Assembly (NCBI GenBank): GCA_965204215.1
Contig: CBDBDZ010000014.1
Coordinates: 1,364,001-1,428,000, forward strand
DNA length: 64,000 nt
DNA from: CBDBDZ01 sp965204215
GTDB lineage: Bacteria; Pseudomonadota; Gammaproteobacteria; Pseudomonadales; GM7GCV1
Direction of reading: 5' to 3'
In this document: positions 1 through 15,000 of the stretch, piece after piece
How the letters are laid out: every line of letters begins with the position of its first letter
Position numbering within the stretch: the first letter of the stretch is position 1
Notes under the pieces: model-generated
The model's input: only the letters and a program-made list of their open reading frames with translations
Database searches by the model: none
Told to the model about the DNA's origin: nothing
Made by a program: the position numbers and the translations under genes

Positions 1-3000
1 GCAACCACCGCAACGCTGTTTTTTGCCAGTAACAGCACCACAGCTCAAAGTTTCAGTGTTGGCATTATTGACGATACCCTGGTTGAAAACCTGGTTGAGG
101 GCACTGAGCAATTTCGTATTGATATCAGCGCGGTTAACCCGGTTGAAGCTATTGCAGCAAGTGCGTTTAATCTGGGTGATACGGCGACGGTATTCATTAC
201 CGATAATGATACCACTACCATCACCATAGCAGATGTAAGTGCAGCAGAAGGTGATGGGCCTAACAATGTGACGGTCACCATTAGCTTGAGTAACCCGGTT
301 GAGGGCGGACTGACTGCGACCATTGCCAGCAGTGAAAACTCGGCTCTCAGTGGCAGTGACTTTTCAGCACTGAGTCAGGTTATCAGTTTTGCCGATAGCA
401 GCACCGCCAGTAGCAGTGTGCAGTTAACTATTTTAGGTGATGCAATCATTGAAGCAGATGAGACCTTGCAACTGTTTGTTGCCAGTGTTGCTGCAGCCGA
501 GGCCTCGAATAGCCAGATACTCAGACAAACTGGCACCTTTACTATTGAAAATGATGATTTTGCTGCCATCACCATTGCTGATGTCAGTGGCAGTGAGTCT
601 GGGACTATCAGTATTGGCTTGAGTGTGAATTTGGCGGTTGCCGGTGGGTTTACCCTGACAGTGCAGAGCGATAGTGGTAGCGCGATAGAAGGCGACGACT
701 TTAGCTCTGTTGATTCACAGCAAGTTGCTTTTGCCGGTAGTGCCAATGAAACCCAGACCCTGGTATTGACAGTTACTAACGATACGACTATTGAGGCCAA
801 TGAAACCTTGCGTATTCGTATCAGTGCAGTCGAGCCTGGTGTTGCACAGGCTGGCGATTTTAATATTAGCGACACCGCAACGCTGACGATAATAAACGAT
901 GATAGCGCCACATTTAGCGTAGCTGATGTGACGGTGTCAGAGACAGCTGGCGCTGCCACTATTTCTGTTACTCTGGACTTGCCGATTGAAGGAGGGGCTA
1001 CGCTTACCTTGATGAGTGCAGACTTTGCTCCGGTTGATGCCGCTGCTGGCAGCGATTATAGCGCAACCACCGCAACGCTGTTTTTTGCCAGTAACAGCAC
1101 CACAGCTCAAAGTTTCAGTGTTGGCATTATTGACGATACCCTGGTTGAAAACCTGGTTGAGGGCACTGAGCAATTTCGTATTGATATCAGCGCGGTTAAC
1201 CCGGTTGAAGCTATTGCAGCAAGTGCGTTTAATCTGGGTGATACGGCGACGGTATTCATTACCGATAATGATACCACTACCATCACCGTAGCAGATGTGA
1301 GTGCAGCAGAAGGCAATGTGTCTAACAATGTGACGGTCACCATTAGCTTGAGTAACCCGGTTGAGGGCGGACTGACTGCGACCATTGCCAGCAGTGGCAA
1401 TTCAGCTCTCAGTGGCAGTGATTTTTCAGCACTGAGTCAGGTTATCAGTTTTGCCGATAGCAGCACCGCCAGTAGCAGTGTGCAGTTAACTGTTTTAGGT
1501 GATGCAATTATTGAAGCAGATGAGACCTTGCAACTGTTTGTTGCCAGTGTTGCCGCAGCCGAGGCCTCGAACAGCCAGATACTCAGACAAACTGGCACCT
1601 TTACTATTGAAAATGATGATTTTGCTGCCATCACCATTGCTGATGCCAGTGGCAGTGAGTCGTCAGGCACTATCAGTGTCCGCTTTAATGTGAATTTGGC
1701 GGTTGCCGGTGGTTTTACCCTGACAGTACAGAGCGATAGTGGCAGTGCAGTAGAGGGCGTCGACTTTAGCTCTGTTGATTCACAGCAAGTTGCTTTTGCC
1801 GGTAGTGCCAATGAAACCCAGACCCTGGTATTGACAGTTACTAACGATACGATTATTGAAGCCAATGAAACCTTGCGTATTCGTATCAGTGCAGTAAACC
1901 CTGGTGTTGCACTGGCTAGTGATTTTAATATTAGCGACACCGCAACGCTGACGATAATAAACGATGATAGCGCCACATTTAGCGTAGCTGATGTGGCGGT
2001 GTCAGAGACAGCTGGCGCTGCCACTATTTCTGTTACTCTGGACTTGCCGATTGAAGGTGGGGCTACGCTTACCTTGATGAGTGCAGACTTTGCTCCGGTT
2101 GATGCCGCTGCCGGAAGTGATTACAGCGCAACCACAGCAACGCTGTTTTTTGCCAGTAACAGCACCACAGCTCAAAGTTTCAGTGTTGGCATTATTGACG
2201 ATACCCTGGTTGAAAATCTGGTTGAGGGCACTGAGCAATTTCGTATTGATATCAGCGCGGTTAACCCGGTTGAAGCTATTGCAGCAAGTGCGTTTAATCT
2301 GGGTGATACGGCGACGGTATCCATTACCGATAATGACACCACTACCATCACCATAGCAGATGTAAGTGCAGCAGAAGGTGATGGGCCTAACAATGTGACG
2401 GTCACCATTAGCTTGAGTAACCCGGTTGAGGGCGGACTGACTGCGACCATTGCCAGCAGTGGCAATTCAGCTCTCAGTGGCAGTGATTTTTCAGCACTGA
2501 GTCAGGTTATCAGTTTTGCCGATAGCAGCACCGCCAGTAGCAGTGTGCAGTTAACTGTTTTAGGTGATGCAATTATTGAAGCAGATGAGACCTTGCAACT
2601 GTTTGTTGCCAGTGTTGCCGCAGCCGAGGCCTCGAACAGCCAGATACTCAGACAAACTGGCACCTTTACTATTGAAAATGATGATTTTGCTGCCATCACC
2701 ATTGCTGATGCCAGTGGCAGTGAGTCGTCAGGCACTATCAGTGTCCGCTTTAATGTGAATTTGGCGGTTGCCGGTGGTTTTACCCTGACAGTACAGAGCG
2801 ATAGTGGCAGTGCGATAGAAGGCGACGACTTTAGCTCTGTTGATTCACAGCAAGTTGCTTTTGCCGGTAGTGCCAATGAAACCCAGACCCTGGTATTGAC
2901 AGTTACTAACGATACGATTATTGAGGCCAATGAAACCTTGCGTATTCGTATCAGTGCAGTCGACCCTGGTGTTGCACAGGCTGGCGATTTTAATATTAGC

Positions 3001-6000
3001 GACACCGCAACGCTGACGATAATAAACGATGATAGCGCCACATTTAGCGTAGCTGATGTGACGGTGTCAGAGACAGCTGGCAATACCAATATCACTGTTT
3101 CCTTAAATCTGCCGATTGAAGGTGGGGCTACGCTTACCTTGATGAGTGCAGACTTTGCTCCGGTTGATGCTGCTGCCGGAAGTGATTACAGCGCAACCAC
3201 AGCAACGCTGTTTTTTGCCAGTAACAGCACCACAGCTCAAAGTTTCAGTGTTGGCATTATTGACGATACCCTGGTTGAAAATCTGGTTGAGGGCACTGAG
3301 CAGTTTCGCATTGATATCACTGCGGTTAACCCGGTTGAAGCTATTGCAGCAAGTGCATTTAATCTGGGTGATACGGCGACGGTATCCATTACCGATAATG
3401 ACACCACTACCATCACCATAGCAGATGTAAGTGCAGCAGAAGGTGATGGGCCTAACAATGTGACGGTCACCATTAGCCTGAGTAACCCGGTTGAGGGCGG
3501 ACTGACTGCGACCATTGCCAGCAGCGGCAATTCAGCTCTCAGTGGCAGTGATTTTTCAGCACTGAGTCAGGTTATCAGTTTTGCCGATAGCAGCACTGCC
3601 AGTAGCAGTGTGCAGTTAACTGTTTTAGGTGATGCAATTATTGAAGCAGATGAGACCTTGCAACTGTTTGTTGCCAGTGTTGCCGCAGCCGAGGCCTCGA
3701 ACAGCCAGATACTCAGACAAACTGGTACCTTTAGCATTGTAAATGATGATTTTGCTACTATTAGTATTGCTGATGTCAGTGCGAGTGAGTCGTCTGGCAC
3801 TATCAGTATTCAGTTTAGTGTGGATTTGGCGGTTGCCGGTGGGTTTACCCTGACAGTACAGAGCGATAGTGGCAGTGCGATAGAAGGCGACGACTTTAGC
3901 TCTGTTGATTCACAGCAAGTTGCTTTTGCCGGTAGTGCCAATGAAACCCAGACCCTGGTATTGACAGTTACTAACGATACGACTATTGAAGCCAATGAAA
4001 CCTTGCGTATTCGTATCAGTGCAGTCGACCCTGGTGTTGCACTGGCTGGCGATTTTAATATTAGCGACACCGCAACGCTGACGATAATAAACGATGATAC
4101 CGCTACCTTTAGCGTAGCTGATGTGACGGTGTCAGAGACAGCAGGCGCTGCGACTGTCACTGTTGCGCTGGACTTGCCGATTGAAGGAGGGGCTACACTT
4201 ACCTTGATGAGTGCAGACTTTGCTCCGGTTGATGCCGCTGCTGGCAGCGATTACAGCGCAACCACAGCAACGCTGTTTTTTGCCAGTAACAGCACCACAG
4301 CTCAAAGTTTCAGTGTTGGCATTATTGACGATACCCTGGTTGAAAACCTGGTTGAGGGCACTGAGCAATTTCGTATTGATATCACTGCGGTTAACCCGGT
4401 TGAAGCTATTGCAGCAAGTGCGTTTAATCTGGGTGGTACGGCGACGGTATTCATTACCGATAATGATACCACTACCATCACCGTAGCAGATGTGAGTGCA
4501 GCAGAAGGCAATGTGTCTAACAATGTGACGGTCACCATTAGCTTGAGTAACCCGGTTGAGGGCGGACTGACTGCGACCATTGCCAGCAGTGAAAACTCGG
4601 CTCTCAGTGGCAGTGACTTTTCAGCACTGAGTCAGGTTATCAGTTTTGCCGATAGCAGCACCGCCAGTAGCAGTGTGCAGTTAACTATTTTAGGTGATGC
4701 AATCATTGAAGCAGATGAGACCTTGCAACTGTTTGTTGCCAGTGTTGCTGCAGCCGAGGCCTCGAATAGCCAGATACTCAGACAAACTGGCACCTTTACT
4801 ATTGAAAATGATGATTTTGCTGCCATCACCATTGCTGATGTCAGTGGCAGTGAGTCTGGGACTATCAGTATTGGCTTGAGTGTGAATTTGGCGGTTGCCG
4901 GTGGGTTTACCCTGACAGTGCAGAGCGATAGTGGTAGCGCGATAGAAGGCGACGACTTTAGCTCTGTTGATTCACAGCAAGTTGCTTTTGCCGGTAGTGC
5001 CAATGAAACCCAGACCCTGGTATTGACAGTTACTAACGATACGACTATTGAGGCCAATGAAACCTTGCGTATTCGTATCAGTGCAGTCGAGCCTGGTGTT
5101 GCACAGGCTGGCGATTTTAATATTAGCGACACCGCAACGCTGACGATAATAAACGATGATAGCGCCACATTTAGCGTAGCTGATGTGACGGTGTCAGAGA
5201 CAGCTGGCGCTGCCACTATTTCTGTTACTCTGGACTTGCCGATTGAAGGAGGGGCTACGCTTACCTTGATGAGTGCAGACTTTGCTCCGGTTGATGCCGC
5301 TGCTGGCAGCGATTATAGCGCAACCACCGCAACGCTGTTTTTTGCCAGTAACAGCACCACAGCTCAAAGTTTCAGTGTTGGCATTATTGACGATACCCTG
5401 GTTGAAAACCTGGTTGAGGGCACTGAGCAATTTCGTATTGATATCAGCGCGGTTAACCCGGTTGAAGCTATTGCAGCAAGTGCGTTTAATCTGGGTGATA
5501 CGGCGACGGTATTCATTACCGATAATGATACCACTACCATCACCGTAGCAGATGTGAGTGCAGCAGAAGGCAATGTGTCTAACAATGTGACGGTCACCAT
5601 TAGCTTGAGTAACCCGGTTGAGGGCGGACTGACTGCGACCATTGCCAGCAGTGGCAATTCAGCTCTCAGTGGCAGTGATTTTTCAGCACTGAGTCAGGTT
5701 ATCAGTTTTGCCGATAGCAGCACCGCCAGTAGCAGTGTGCAGTTAACTGTTTTAGGTGATGCAATCATTGAAGCAGATGAGACCTTGCAACTGTTTGTTG
5801 CCAGTGTTGCCGCAGCCGAGGCCTCGAATAGCCAGATACTCAGACAAACTGGTACCTTTAGCATTGTAAATGATGATTTTGCCAACATTAGCATTGCCGA
5901 TGCCAGTGGCAGTGAATCGGCTACTATCAGTATTCAGTTTAGTGTGGATTTGGCGGTTGCCGGTGGTTTTACCCTGACAGTACAGAGCGATAGTGGCAGT

Positions 6001-9000
6001 GCAGTAGAGGGCGTCGACTTTAGCTCTGCTGACTCGCAGCAGGTTGCTTTTGCCGGTAGTGCCAATGAAACCCAGACCCTGGTATTGACAGTTACTAACG
6101 ATACGATTATTGAGGCCAATGAAACCTTGCGTATTCGTATCAGTGCAGTCGACCCTGGTGTTGCACAGGCTGACGATTTTAATATTGCTGATAGCGCTAC
6201 GGTCACCATCATTAACGATGATACCGCTACCTTTAGCGTAGCTGATGTGACGGTGTCAGAGACAGCTGGCAATGCCACTATTTCTGTTACTCTGGACTTG
6301 CCGATTGAAGGCGGTGCTACGCTTACCTTGATGAGTGCAGACTTTGCTCCGGTTGATGCTGCTGCCGGAAGTGATTACAGCGCAACCACAGCAACGCTGT
6401 TTTTTGCCAGTAACAGCACCACAGCTCAAAGTTTCAGTGTTGGCATTATTGACGATACCCTGGTTGAAAATCTGGTTGAGGGCACTGAGCAGTTTCGCAT
6501 TGATATCACTGCGGTTAACCCGGTTGAAGCTATTGCAGCAAGTGCATTTAATCTGGGTGATACGGCGACGGTATCCATTACCGATAATGACACCACTACC
6601 ATCACCATAGCAGATGTAAGTGCAGCAGAAGGCAATGTGTCTAACAATGTGACGGTCACCATTAGCTTGAGTAACCCGGTTGAGGGCGGACTGACTGCCA
6701 CCATTGCCAGCAGTGGCAATTCAGCTCTCAGTGGCAGTGATTTTTCAGCACTGAGTCAGGTTATCAGTTTTGCCGATAGCAGCACTGCCAGTAGCAGTGT
6801 GCAGTTAACTGTTTTAGGTGATGCAATTATTGAAGCAGATGAGACCTTGCAACTGTTTGTTGCCAATGTTGCCGCAGCCGAGGCCTCGAACAGCCAGATA
6901 CTCAGACAAACTGGCACCTTTACTATTGAAAATGATGATTTTGCTGCCATCACCATTGCTGATGCCAGTGGCAGTGAGTCTGGCACTATCAATATTGGCT
7001 TGAGTGTGGATTTAGCTGTTGCCGGTGGTTTTACCCTGACAGTACAGAGCGATAGTGGCAGTGCGATAGAAGGCGACGACTTTAGCTCTGTTGATTCACA
7101 GCAAGTTGCTTTTGTCGGTAGTGCCAATGAAACCCAGACCCTGGTATTGACACTTACTAACGATACGATTATTGAAGCCAATGAAACCTTGCGTATTCGT
7201 ATCAGTGCAGTCGACCCTGGTGTTGCACAGGCTGGCGATTTTAATATTAGCGACACCGCAACGCTGACGATAATAAACGATGATACCGCTACCTTTAGCG
7301 TAGCTGATGTGACGGTGTCAGAGACAGCTGGCAATGCCAATATCACTGTTTCCTTAAATCTGCCGATTGAAGGTGGGGCTACGCTTACCTTGATGAGTGC
7401 AGACTTTGCTCCGGTTGATGCTGCTGCCGGAAGTGATTACAGCGCAACCACAGCAACGCTGTTTTTTGCCAGTAACAGCACCACAGCTCAAAGTTTCAGT
7501 GTTGGTATTATTGACGATACCCTGGTTGAAAATCTGGTTGAGGGCACTGAGCAGTTTCGCATTGATATCACTGCGGTTAACCCGGTTGAAGCTATTGCAG
7601 CAAGTGCATTTAATCTGGGTGATACGGCGACGGTATCCATTACCGATAATGATACCACTACCATCACCGTAGCAGATGTGAGTGCAGCAGAAGGTGATGG
7701 GTCTAACAATGTGACGGTCACCATTAGCCTGAGTAACCCGGTTGAGGGCGGACTGACTGCCACCATTGCCAGCAGTGAAAACTCGGCTCTCAGTGGCGAT
7801 GACTTTTTAGCACTGAGTCAGGTTATCAGTTTTGCCGATAGCAGCACTGCCAGTAGCAGTGTGCAGTTAACTGTTTTAGGTGATGCAATTATTGAAGCAG
7901 ATGAGACCTTGCAACTGTTTGTTGCCAGTGTTGCCGCAGCCGAGGCCTCGAACAGCCAGATACTCAGACAAACTGGCACCTTTACTATTGAAAATGATGA
8001 TTTTGCTGCCATCACCATTGATGATGTCAGTGGCAGTGAGTCTGGGACTATCAGTATTGGCTTGAGTGTGAATTTGGCGGTTGCCGGTGGTTTTACCCTG
8101 ACAGTACAGAGCGATAGTGGCAGTGCGATAGAAGGCGTCGACTTTAGCTCTGTTGATTCACAGCAAGTTGCTTTTGCCGGTAGTGCCAATGAAACTCAAA
8201 CTTTTGTTATAATCCCTGTGGAAGATAATATCGTTGAACGTAATGAAACACTACTGATAAGTATTGATATATCAGACTCTGGAATTGCGTTGGTTAGCGA
8301 CTTTACAACGGATACGGCTGAAATTACCATTAATAATAATGATACGGCTACATTTATGGTAAATGATGCCTCTGAAGCGGAGAGTGCAGGCTCGATAACT
8401 GTCAGTGTCACATTGGATAACCCAATTGATGGAGGTGCCAGTGTTACAGTGGCTACCATGTTTATTGCTAACGATGCATCAGCTAATGACTTTGTGACTT
8501 CTACTGTGATTGTTTTCTTTTCGGATGATAGTACCGCTACACAACTGATTAATATTATGCTTAATGACGAAAATGTGGTTGAAGCTGATGAAAGGGCAGA
8601 AATTCGAATATTAGCGGTCACACCCACATTTGAGATAGCTTCTGGCTTTTTTAATAGTAACGACACTGGAACGATTACTATAATCAATGATGATGCTGCA
8701 AGTTTTACTGTTGTCGATATTAGCCCGGTTGAAGGAGATAATACAGCTACAATAAGTGTGATAGTAGAATTAAGCGCCCCTGTTGAAGGCGGGGTGAGCG
8801 CGACTTACCAAACCATTGGTGTCGATACAGAATCTGATGACTTTGTCGCATTTACTCAAACTGTTTTTTATGCGGATACTAGTACTACTGATGATACCCT
8901 GGCACTGGTTATTTTGGGTGATACTCTTGTTGAGGCCGATGAGTCTTTGCTTATTAGCCTGGTTTCCATTAACCCGGCTGAAGCTTCACCAGCGTTTTTT

Positions 9001-12000
9001 AGCAGCAATACGGGAACTATTGTTATTGTAAATGATGACATGATTACAGTGTCGATCAGCTCAAACGGTGATGCCGCAGAATCGAATACCCAAACCAGTA
9101 GTTTTAATGTATCGCTATCCAATGCTTCTGATCAGGTTATCGTGATTGGCTATTCAATCGAAGGAGTAGCGCAAAATATTACTGATTATCAGGAAATTGG
9201 CATGACTATTGAATTTGCTGCTAACGCTTTTAATCAGATAATTACTATAACGCCTGTTGATGACAACCTTGTAGAAGGTAATGAGACAGTGCAATTGCGT
9301 TTAAATACGGCGATTCAAGGGCCATTGGATGTTATCAGTATCAGTAGTAGTGCTGATGTAGCGTCATTGCTGATTATTGATAATGACGAATTAGTCGCCA
9401 GTATTGAAGCTGTTGATACGACAGCGTCAGAGGTCAATGCTGGTATAGAGACAGCCATTTTTGAAATAGGGTTAGAAGCACCCAGTGTAAATGTCACTAA
9501 TTTTGAGTATACAGCACTAAGCATTAGTAGTGCATCCAACGGGCTGGATTATGCCACTTTGACCTTTACAGCTACCATTCCGGCAATGAGTCTGACTACA
9601 ACAGTGGTAATCACCGCATTAGCCGATGATATTGGTGAAGGTACAGAAATCTTGCGTTTGCGCCTTGATACAATAACTGGAGTTCCGACAGGTATTACTC
9701 AAAGCATATCAACTAATGCTGACACTATAAGTATTTTTGATGAAGATGTTGATTTGGATTTATCTATCAGTTCGATAGACGCTACGGCGACAGAAGATAC
9801 AGATGTTGAAAGCAGAGAGGCTGTATTCAGCATTGGTTTTGATAACAATATTGTTATCACACAGGATTTATCCGTATCTTATTCAATTGGCGGTACTGCC
9901 ATTAATGGGGAAGATTACGATGCTATTGCCGGTTTGGCGGTGATTAGTGCTTTTGATAACAGCACCACCATAGTTATTAGCCCGGTTGATGATTTCCTAA
10001 CCGAATCGCCTGAAAGTGTTGAATTGACTTTGTCAACTAATGCAGGCGCTCCAGCAGGGGTTTCTGTTTTTAATTCCACCAACAGCACAGCTGTGGTAGA
10101 AATTATGGACAATGATAATGATCTGATTCTGTCATTGGTAGCTGATGATGCTTCAGCGGGGGAAGATATGAACAATGGAACTGGTGCAAATACAGGTGTA
10201 TTTGTTATATTCCTTGGAGTACGTGACCAAAACGTCTCATCAACCACTTTGACGATAGATTATTCGATACGCGGGACAGCTACTAATGGCAGTGACTATG
10301 AGATTATCAGTTCACAAGTTGCTTTGCCCGCTAATCAAAACAGTATTGCTATTATTATTACGCCAGAAGATGATAATATTGGCGAAGGTTTGGAAATGGT
10401 TGATTTATTACTGGAACCCAATGGTATAGCAGGCATACCTGATGGTGTAACCATCACCCCATCCACGAGCAATGCGGTTATAGAAATTGAAGATGAAGAC
10501 AGATTGGTTATTCTGTTTATCCAATCTGATGATCCCACGGCTATGGAGGATAATGATACAGCAGTTTTCAATATTGCACTTGATAGACAATTGGCAACTG
10601 CGCTATCCATTGAGTATTTAATACTGGGTGAAGCAGTCAACAATACAGACTATAATGCTCTTGCCGATAATGGTATATTCCCGGCGTTGTCAACGGCAAT
10701 CAATTTGACGGTTACACCGATACCCGATGACATCGGCGAGGGCAATGAGTCCATTGTTATAAGATTAACTTCTTTGAGCGGCGCACCCGTTGGCGTTAGC
10801 GTCCTGATTAGTACGACTCAAGACACTCAGGAAAATATTCTTGTCGATGATCCTCTTGATACCGATTTAAGAATATCGGTGTTACTGCTTGATCCCACTG
10901 CAATGGAAGGAGATGCTTCACTGGCAGAGAGTGCCACGATACGATTGCGAATTGATCAGGTTGGAGGTATCGACAGGACATTGAGTCGGGATATTCTCAT
11001 AGAATATGCACTTATTAATGGCTTGCTGGGATTTGCTGACAATGGCGTTGACTATGTTTCTATTGGAACTTCGCGAATTATCTCTGAAGGTTCAACATTT
11101 ATTGATATTGAAATCAGTCCTGTTGATGATGCTGCCATTGAAGGTAGTGAATCCATTCAATTACAGCTGGGTAATATTAGTGGACAGCCACAAGGCGTAA
11201 CTCTCATTGCCTCTGCGGCCAATACGGTTGAAGCGACCTTGTTCGATGATGATAACACCTTAACCATTAATATTGAGGTGACGGATGGAAGTAGTGCTGA
11301 ACCAGCATTGAGAAATGATACGGGTCAATTCAGAGTCTTTACAGAGAGTGGTTCCATAGTAGCAACTGACTTGACACTATTCTATTCTTTGGAAGGGCTT
11401 CCCAGCGCCGGAAATGACTACCAGACTATTGCGTTGCAAAATATGATTGAAGCGGGTACGACAGATTTCTCGGTTACTATTACACCGCTGGATGATAATA
11501 TTGCCGAGGGTGTGGAAACGCTGATAATACGCTTAAATACTTTGACTGGCGCCCCTTCAGGCGTAAATGTTGTACTTTCCACTTTTGTTGCGATGATTGC
11601 TATTGATGATGCTGATACTTCCGTTGCAGTGAGTCTGATTTCAAATGATAGCAGCGCCCTGGAAAGCCCGCTGGATGTAGCGACATACAACATCAGCTTT
11701 CGAGATCCAAACAATGTTGATGCTATCCTGGAAATAGCTACAGATACGCAATTGACATACAGCATTTTGGGTACTGCTATTGGTGGATCAGGTTTTGATT
11801 ATGTGTCGTTACCTACAAGCAGTTTAATCACTGCGGGGAGCACTGAGTTAGACTTTGTGTTAACGCCTATCAACGATATTATTGCCGAAGGTGATGAGAG
11901 TGTTGTCATCAGTTTGCAAAGCATTACGGGCTTACCTAATGGTGTTAACGCTTTCTTTATTGACCCATCTAATATAAGCTTAATCATTGGAGACGATGAT

Positions 12001-15000
12001 ACCACTGTTAATACCACATTGACTGTTGTCAGTGCTACTGCGCAGGAAAGTAACGGCGCAACCGCCTTGTATCGCATCGAGTTTGATAGACCCATAGCAA
12101 CCGATGTCGTGGTGACATATACAACTGCTGGTACTGCAGAGTCGGGAATTGATTATACTGATATAGGTACCAGCAAATTGCTGGCAAGTGGTAATACAGA
12201 GGTTGAATTGGTTATTGTACCTGTGGTTAATGATAATCTGGCAGAAGGCAATGAAACGATAGTATTGACATTAGAAACCTTTAGTGGGCAACCTTCGCAA
12301 GTCAGTATTGTTCGTGATACCAATTCAGGTAATACTGTGATTGTAGATAATCCTGATGATTCCCAGATCATTGCAAGTTTGACGGTTTCAGATAACAGTG
12401 CTGGTGAAGCCGTTGCTGATGATGAAACAGCGAACACAGGTAGTTTCAGAGTGTCCCTGGATAATCCTGCAGATGAAATAATTACGGTTAGTTATCAGAT
12501 AAATTCCGACTCAAGTGCACTCAATGCATTAGATTATTCAGAACTTACCTTGTCGGCATTTATCCCTGCATTTAGCGATTTTATTGATATTGTTATCACG
12601 CCATTGGATGATGATTTAGGTGAAGGCACTGAATCAGTGGGACTGATCTTAACTACTGCTCCCACTACAATGATATCAGGAGTGACTTTACAAATTAATG
12701 CTTCAAGTCAATCGGCAGTTTTAGATATTGTTGATGACCCTCGCGATTTACAAATTAATGTTGAAGTCGATGCGATAGATGCATCCATTTTTGAACAGGG
12801 TACTACTTCTGGTAACTTCAGAATAAGTATTGCCAATCCACTCACTAACGATTTGGTGGTATTTTATACTTATACAGGTAATGCGTCTTTAGGCGAGGAC
12901 TTTGATGCCCTTGGTACTTCTGCAACCATAGCAGGTAACGCTAGCTCGACTTTCGTTGATGTCATCATTACAGCGATAGATGATTTGATAGCAGGCGAGG
13001 GCGATGAAACTGTGGGGCTTGAACTCACCACTGCTACTTTCCCCAATCCTTTATTTGATGTGATTGTTAGTACAGATGCAGCGGTAATGAATGTAGTTGA
13101 CAATGATATAGAAATTACATTGCGTTTGGTTTCTGATGATTCAACGGCAGACGAAAATGGCGATACAGCAGTTTTTGAAATTTCAATTCAGGAAGGCACA
13201 TTTCTGGTAGACCCATTGACTATTATTTATAGTACGGGAGGAAGTAGCGCTAATAACTTTAGTGACTATAATATTGTACCTGTTACAGCAATTATCAATG
13301 CGGGGCAAACGAATACTTTCTTAACCTTAATACCTGTGGATGACAATATAGCAGGAGAGGGTAATGAAAGCGTTCAATTGAGCTTGACTTCGCACATGGG
13401 GGCGCCAGAAGACTTACTGGTAATTTTAAGCACTGATAGTTTGGTGGTTAATATTGAGGATAATGATACTGAACTTAGAGTCGATCTTAATATTGCACTG
13501 TCACCAGCACAAGAAGCCCCTGTTGGCGATCCAGAATTTCAGACAGGTATTTTCCAGATTCAACTGGATAGGCTGTTAGAGCAAAACCTTACGGTTGAAT
13601 TTAGCGTTAGTGGTAGTGCTCTTCAGGGACAGCGTTATAATACGTTAACCAATACTGCCAATTTAGCTAATGATAACATTGTCGTTTTGGCGGGCGACGC
13701 AACGGCTAATATTGTAATTACGCCAATAGACGATAATAGAATTGATGGCGTCCAAAATGTCATTTTAGAATTATCAACTGTTACAGGTGCGCCTTCGGCT
13801 TCAGTGTTAACCGTCACTTTGGAACGGGGCACATCGTCTATTGATATTATTGATGATGATGATGAAATTACTTTATTTATAGAGGCTACAGATACATCGG
13901 TATCTGAAAGAGGCCAAAACACAGGAAGCTTTTTGATAGCTATTGTAGAAGATGTATTGTTATCACAAAATTTGACCGTGGCGGTAATACCATCGTCAAA
14001 TTTTGCTATCGAAGGCGAAGATTATGCAGATATTGCGGATAATGTGATTATCATCCCACCTAGTACCTTTACTGAAATTACTATTACACCACTAATCGAT
14101 GGCATAGCAGAGGGTGATGAAACAGTCACATTAAGTTTAGCTACCATAAGTGGTGCGCCTGTGGGTGTTACTGCACAGGTTAGTGCAAGTAGTTCCAGCG
14201 ACTTTGTCATCATAGAAGATGCCGACAGAGATGTTAGTATAGAAATTAATAATACAATAGCCACTGCTAATGAAAACGGAGCGCAAGGTATATTTACTAT
14301 TAATTCCAGTTCGAGATTTAATGAACCAATAACCATTTTCTATAGCATTGGAGGTAGCGCAAAAAATACGCTTGATTACACCACCATATCTAACTCTGTA
14401 GTAATTGCTGGTAATACAACAGAACAAATTATCGTTATCAATGCATTCAGTGATGGTATTGGCGAAGGCTTTGAAACGGTGGTGCTGCAATTGACATCCA
14501 CTGATAATATACCAGCTATGGTTAATCTTACACTTCAATCGACACCATCAACCATAGTGATAATGGACGATCCAGACGATGCTTTGGTGCTTGTGTCTTT
14601 ACAAATGGGTGATGCAACTGCAGCAGAGGCAGATAGCAACACGGGCACCTTCTTAATTAGCCTGGATAATCCACTGGCTAATAGCCTGACTATTGCCTTT
14701 ACTTTGAGCGGCAGTGCTCAAAATGGCATTGATTATGACAACATTACAGGCACAATTCTGTTACCTGCATTATCAAATAATGTATTTGTGGTTATTACTC
14801 CTATTGAAGGTGATAATCTTGCAGAAGGTGTAGAAACGGTCAGTCTGACTTTTGAATCATTTGCTGGAGTTGCCAATGGCGTCACCATTATCAGTTCAAA
14901 TCCTGCAATTTTAGTCAATATTATTGATAATCCACTGGATGCTAATGTCATGTTAACTATTGAAGCCATTGATGATTCGGCTATGGAAAACTTAAGTAAT

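Larger units (their letters stand above)
1..8190 (+). repeat. Homogenised tandem array of 1062/1065-bp (355-aa) triple Calx-beta super-repeats
   Basis: Each unit encodes three Calx-beta domains in fixed order. Type A opens with TTTITxADVSAAEG. Type B opens with (A/T/N)I(T/S)I(A/D)D(A/V)SGSES. Type C opens with ATFSVADVTVSETAG. Using the codon run acc-act-acc as the phase mark, units start at 211, 1273, 2338, 3403, 4468, 5530, 6592 and 7654; a type C tail fills 1-210. Lengths alternate between 1065 and 1062 bp because of a one-codon indel in type B (SESSGT against SESGT). Units are nearly identical in DNA, differing at scattered sites that are shared in patchwork fashion. The array runs off the left edge, so its copy number is unknown. 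Confidence 0.95.

Noticed and set aside
268..270. ATG at 268 as start of the giant gene
   Set aside because: The same frame is open from base 1 and encodes the preceding Calx-beta residues; 268 is inside a type A domain and the same phase recurs without meaning in each unit.
375..959. Long minus-strand open frames (about 195 aa) recurring in each Calx-beta unit, e.g. 1437-2024 and 4632-5216
   Set aside because: They repeat only because the + strand repeats, have no start signals, and read as low-complexity S/A/V/T complements of the sense codons.
1..8190. CRISPR-like or satellite reading of the tandem repeats
   Set aside because: Period of over 1 kb, fully coding in frame, with domain-level structure; no short repeats with unique spacers.
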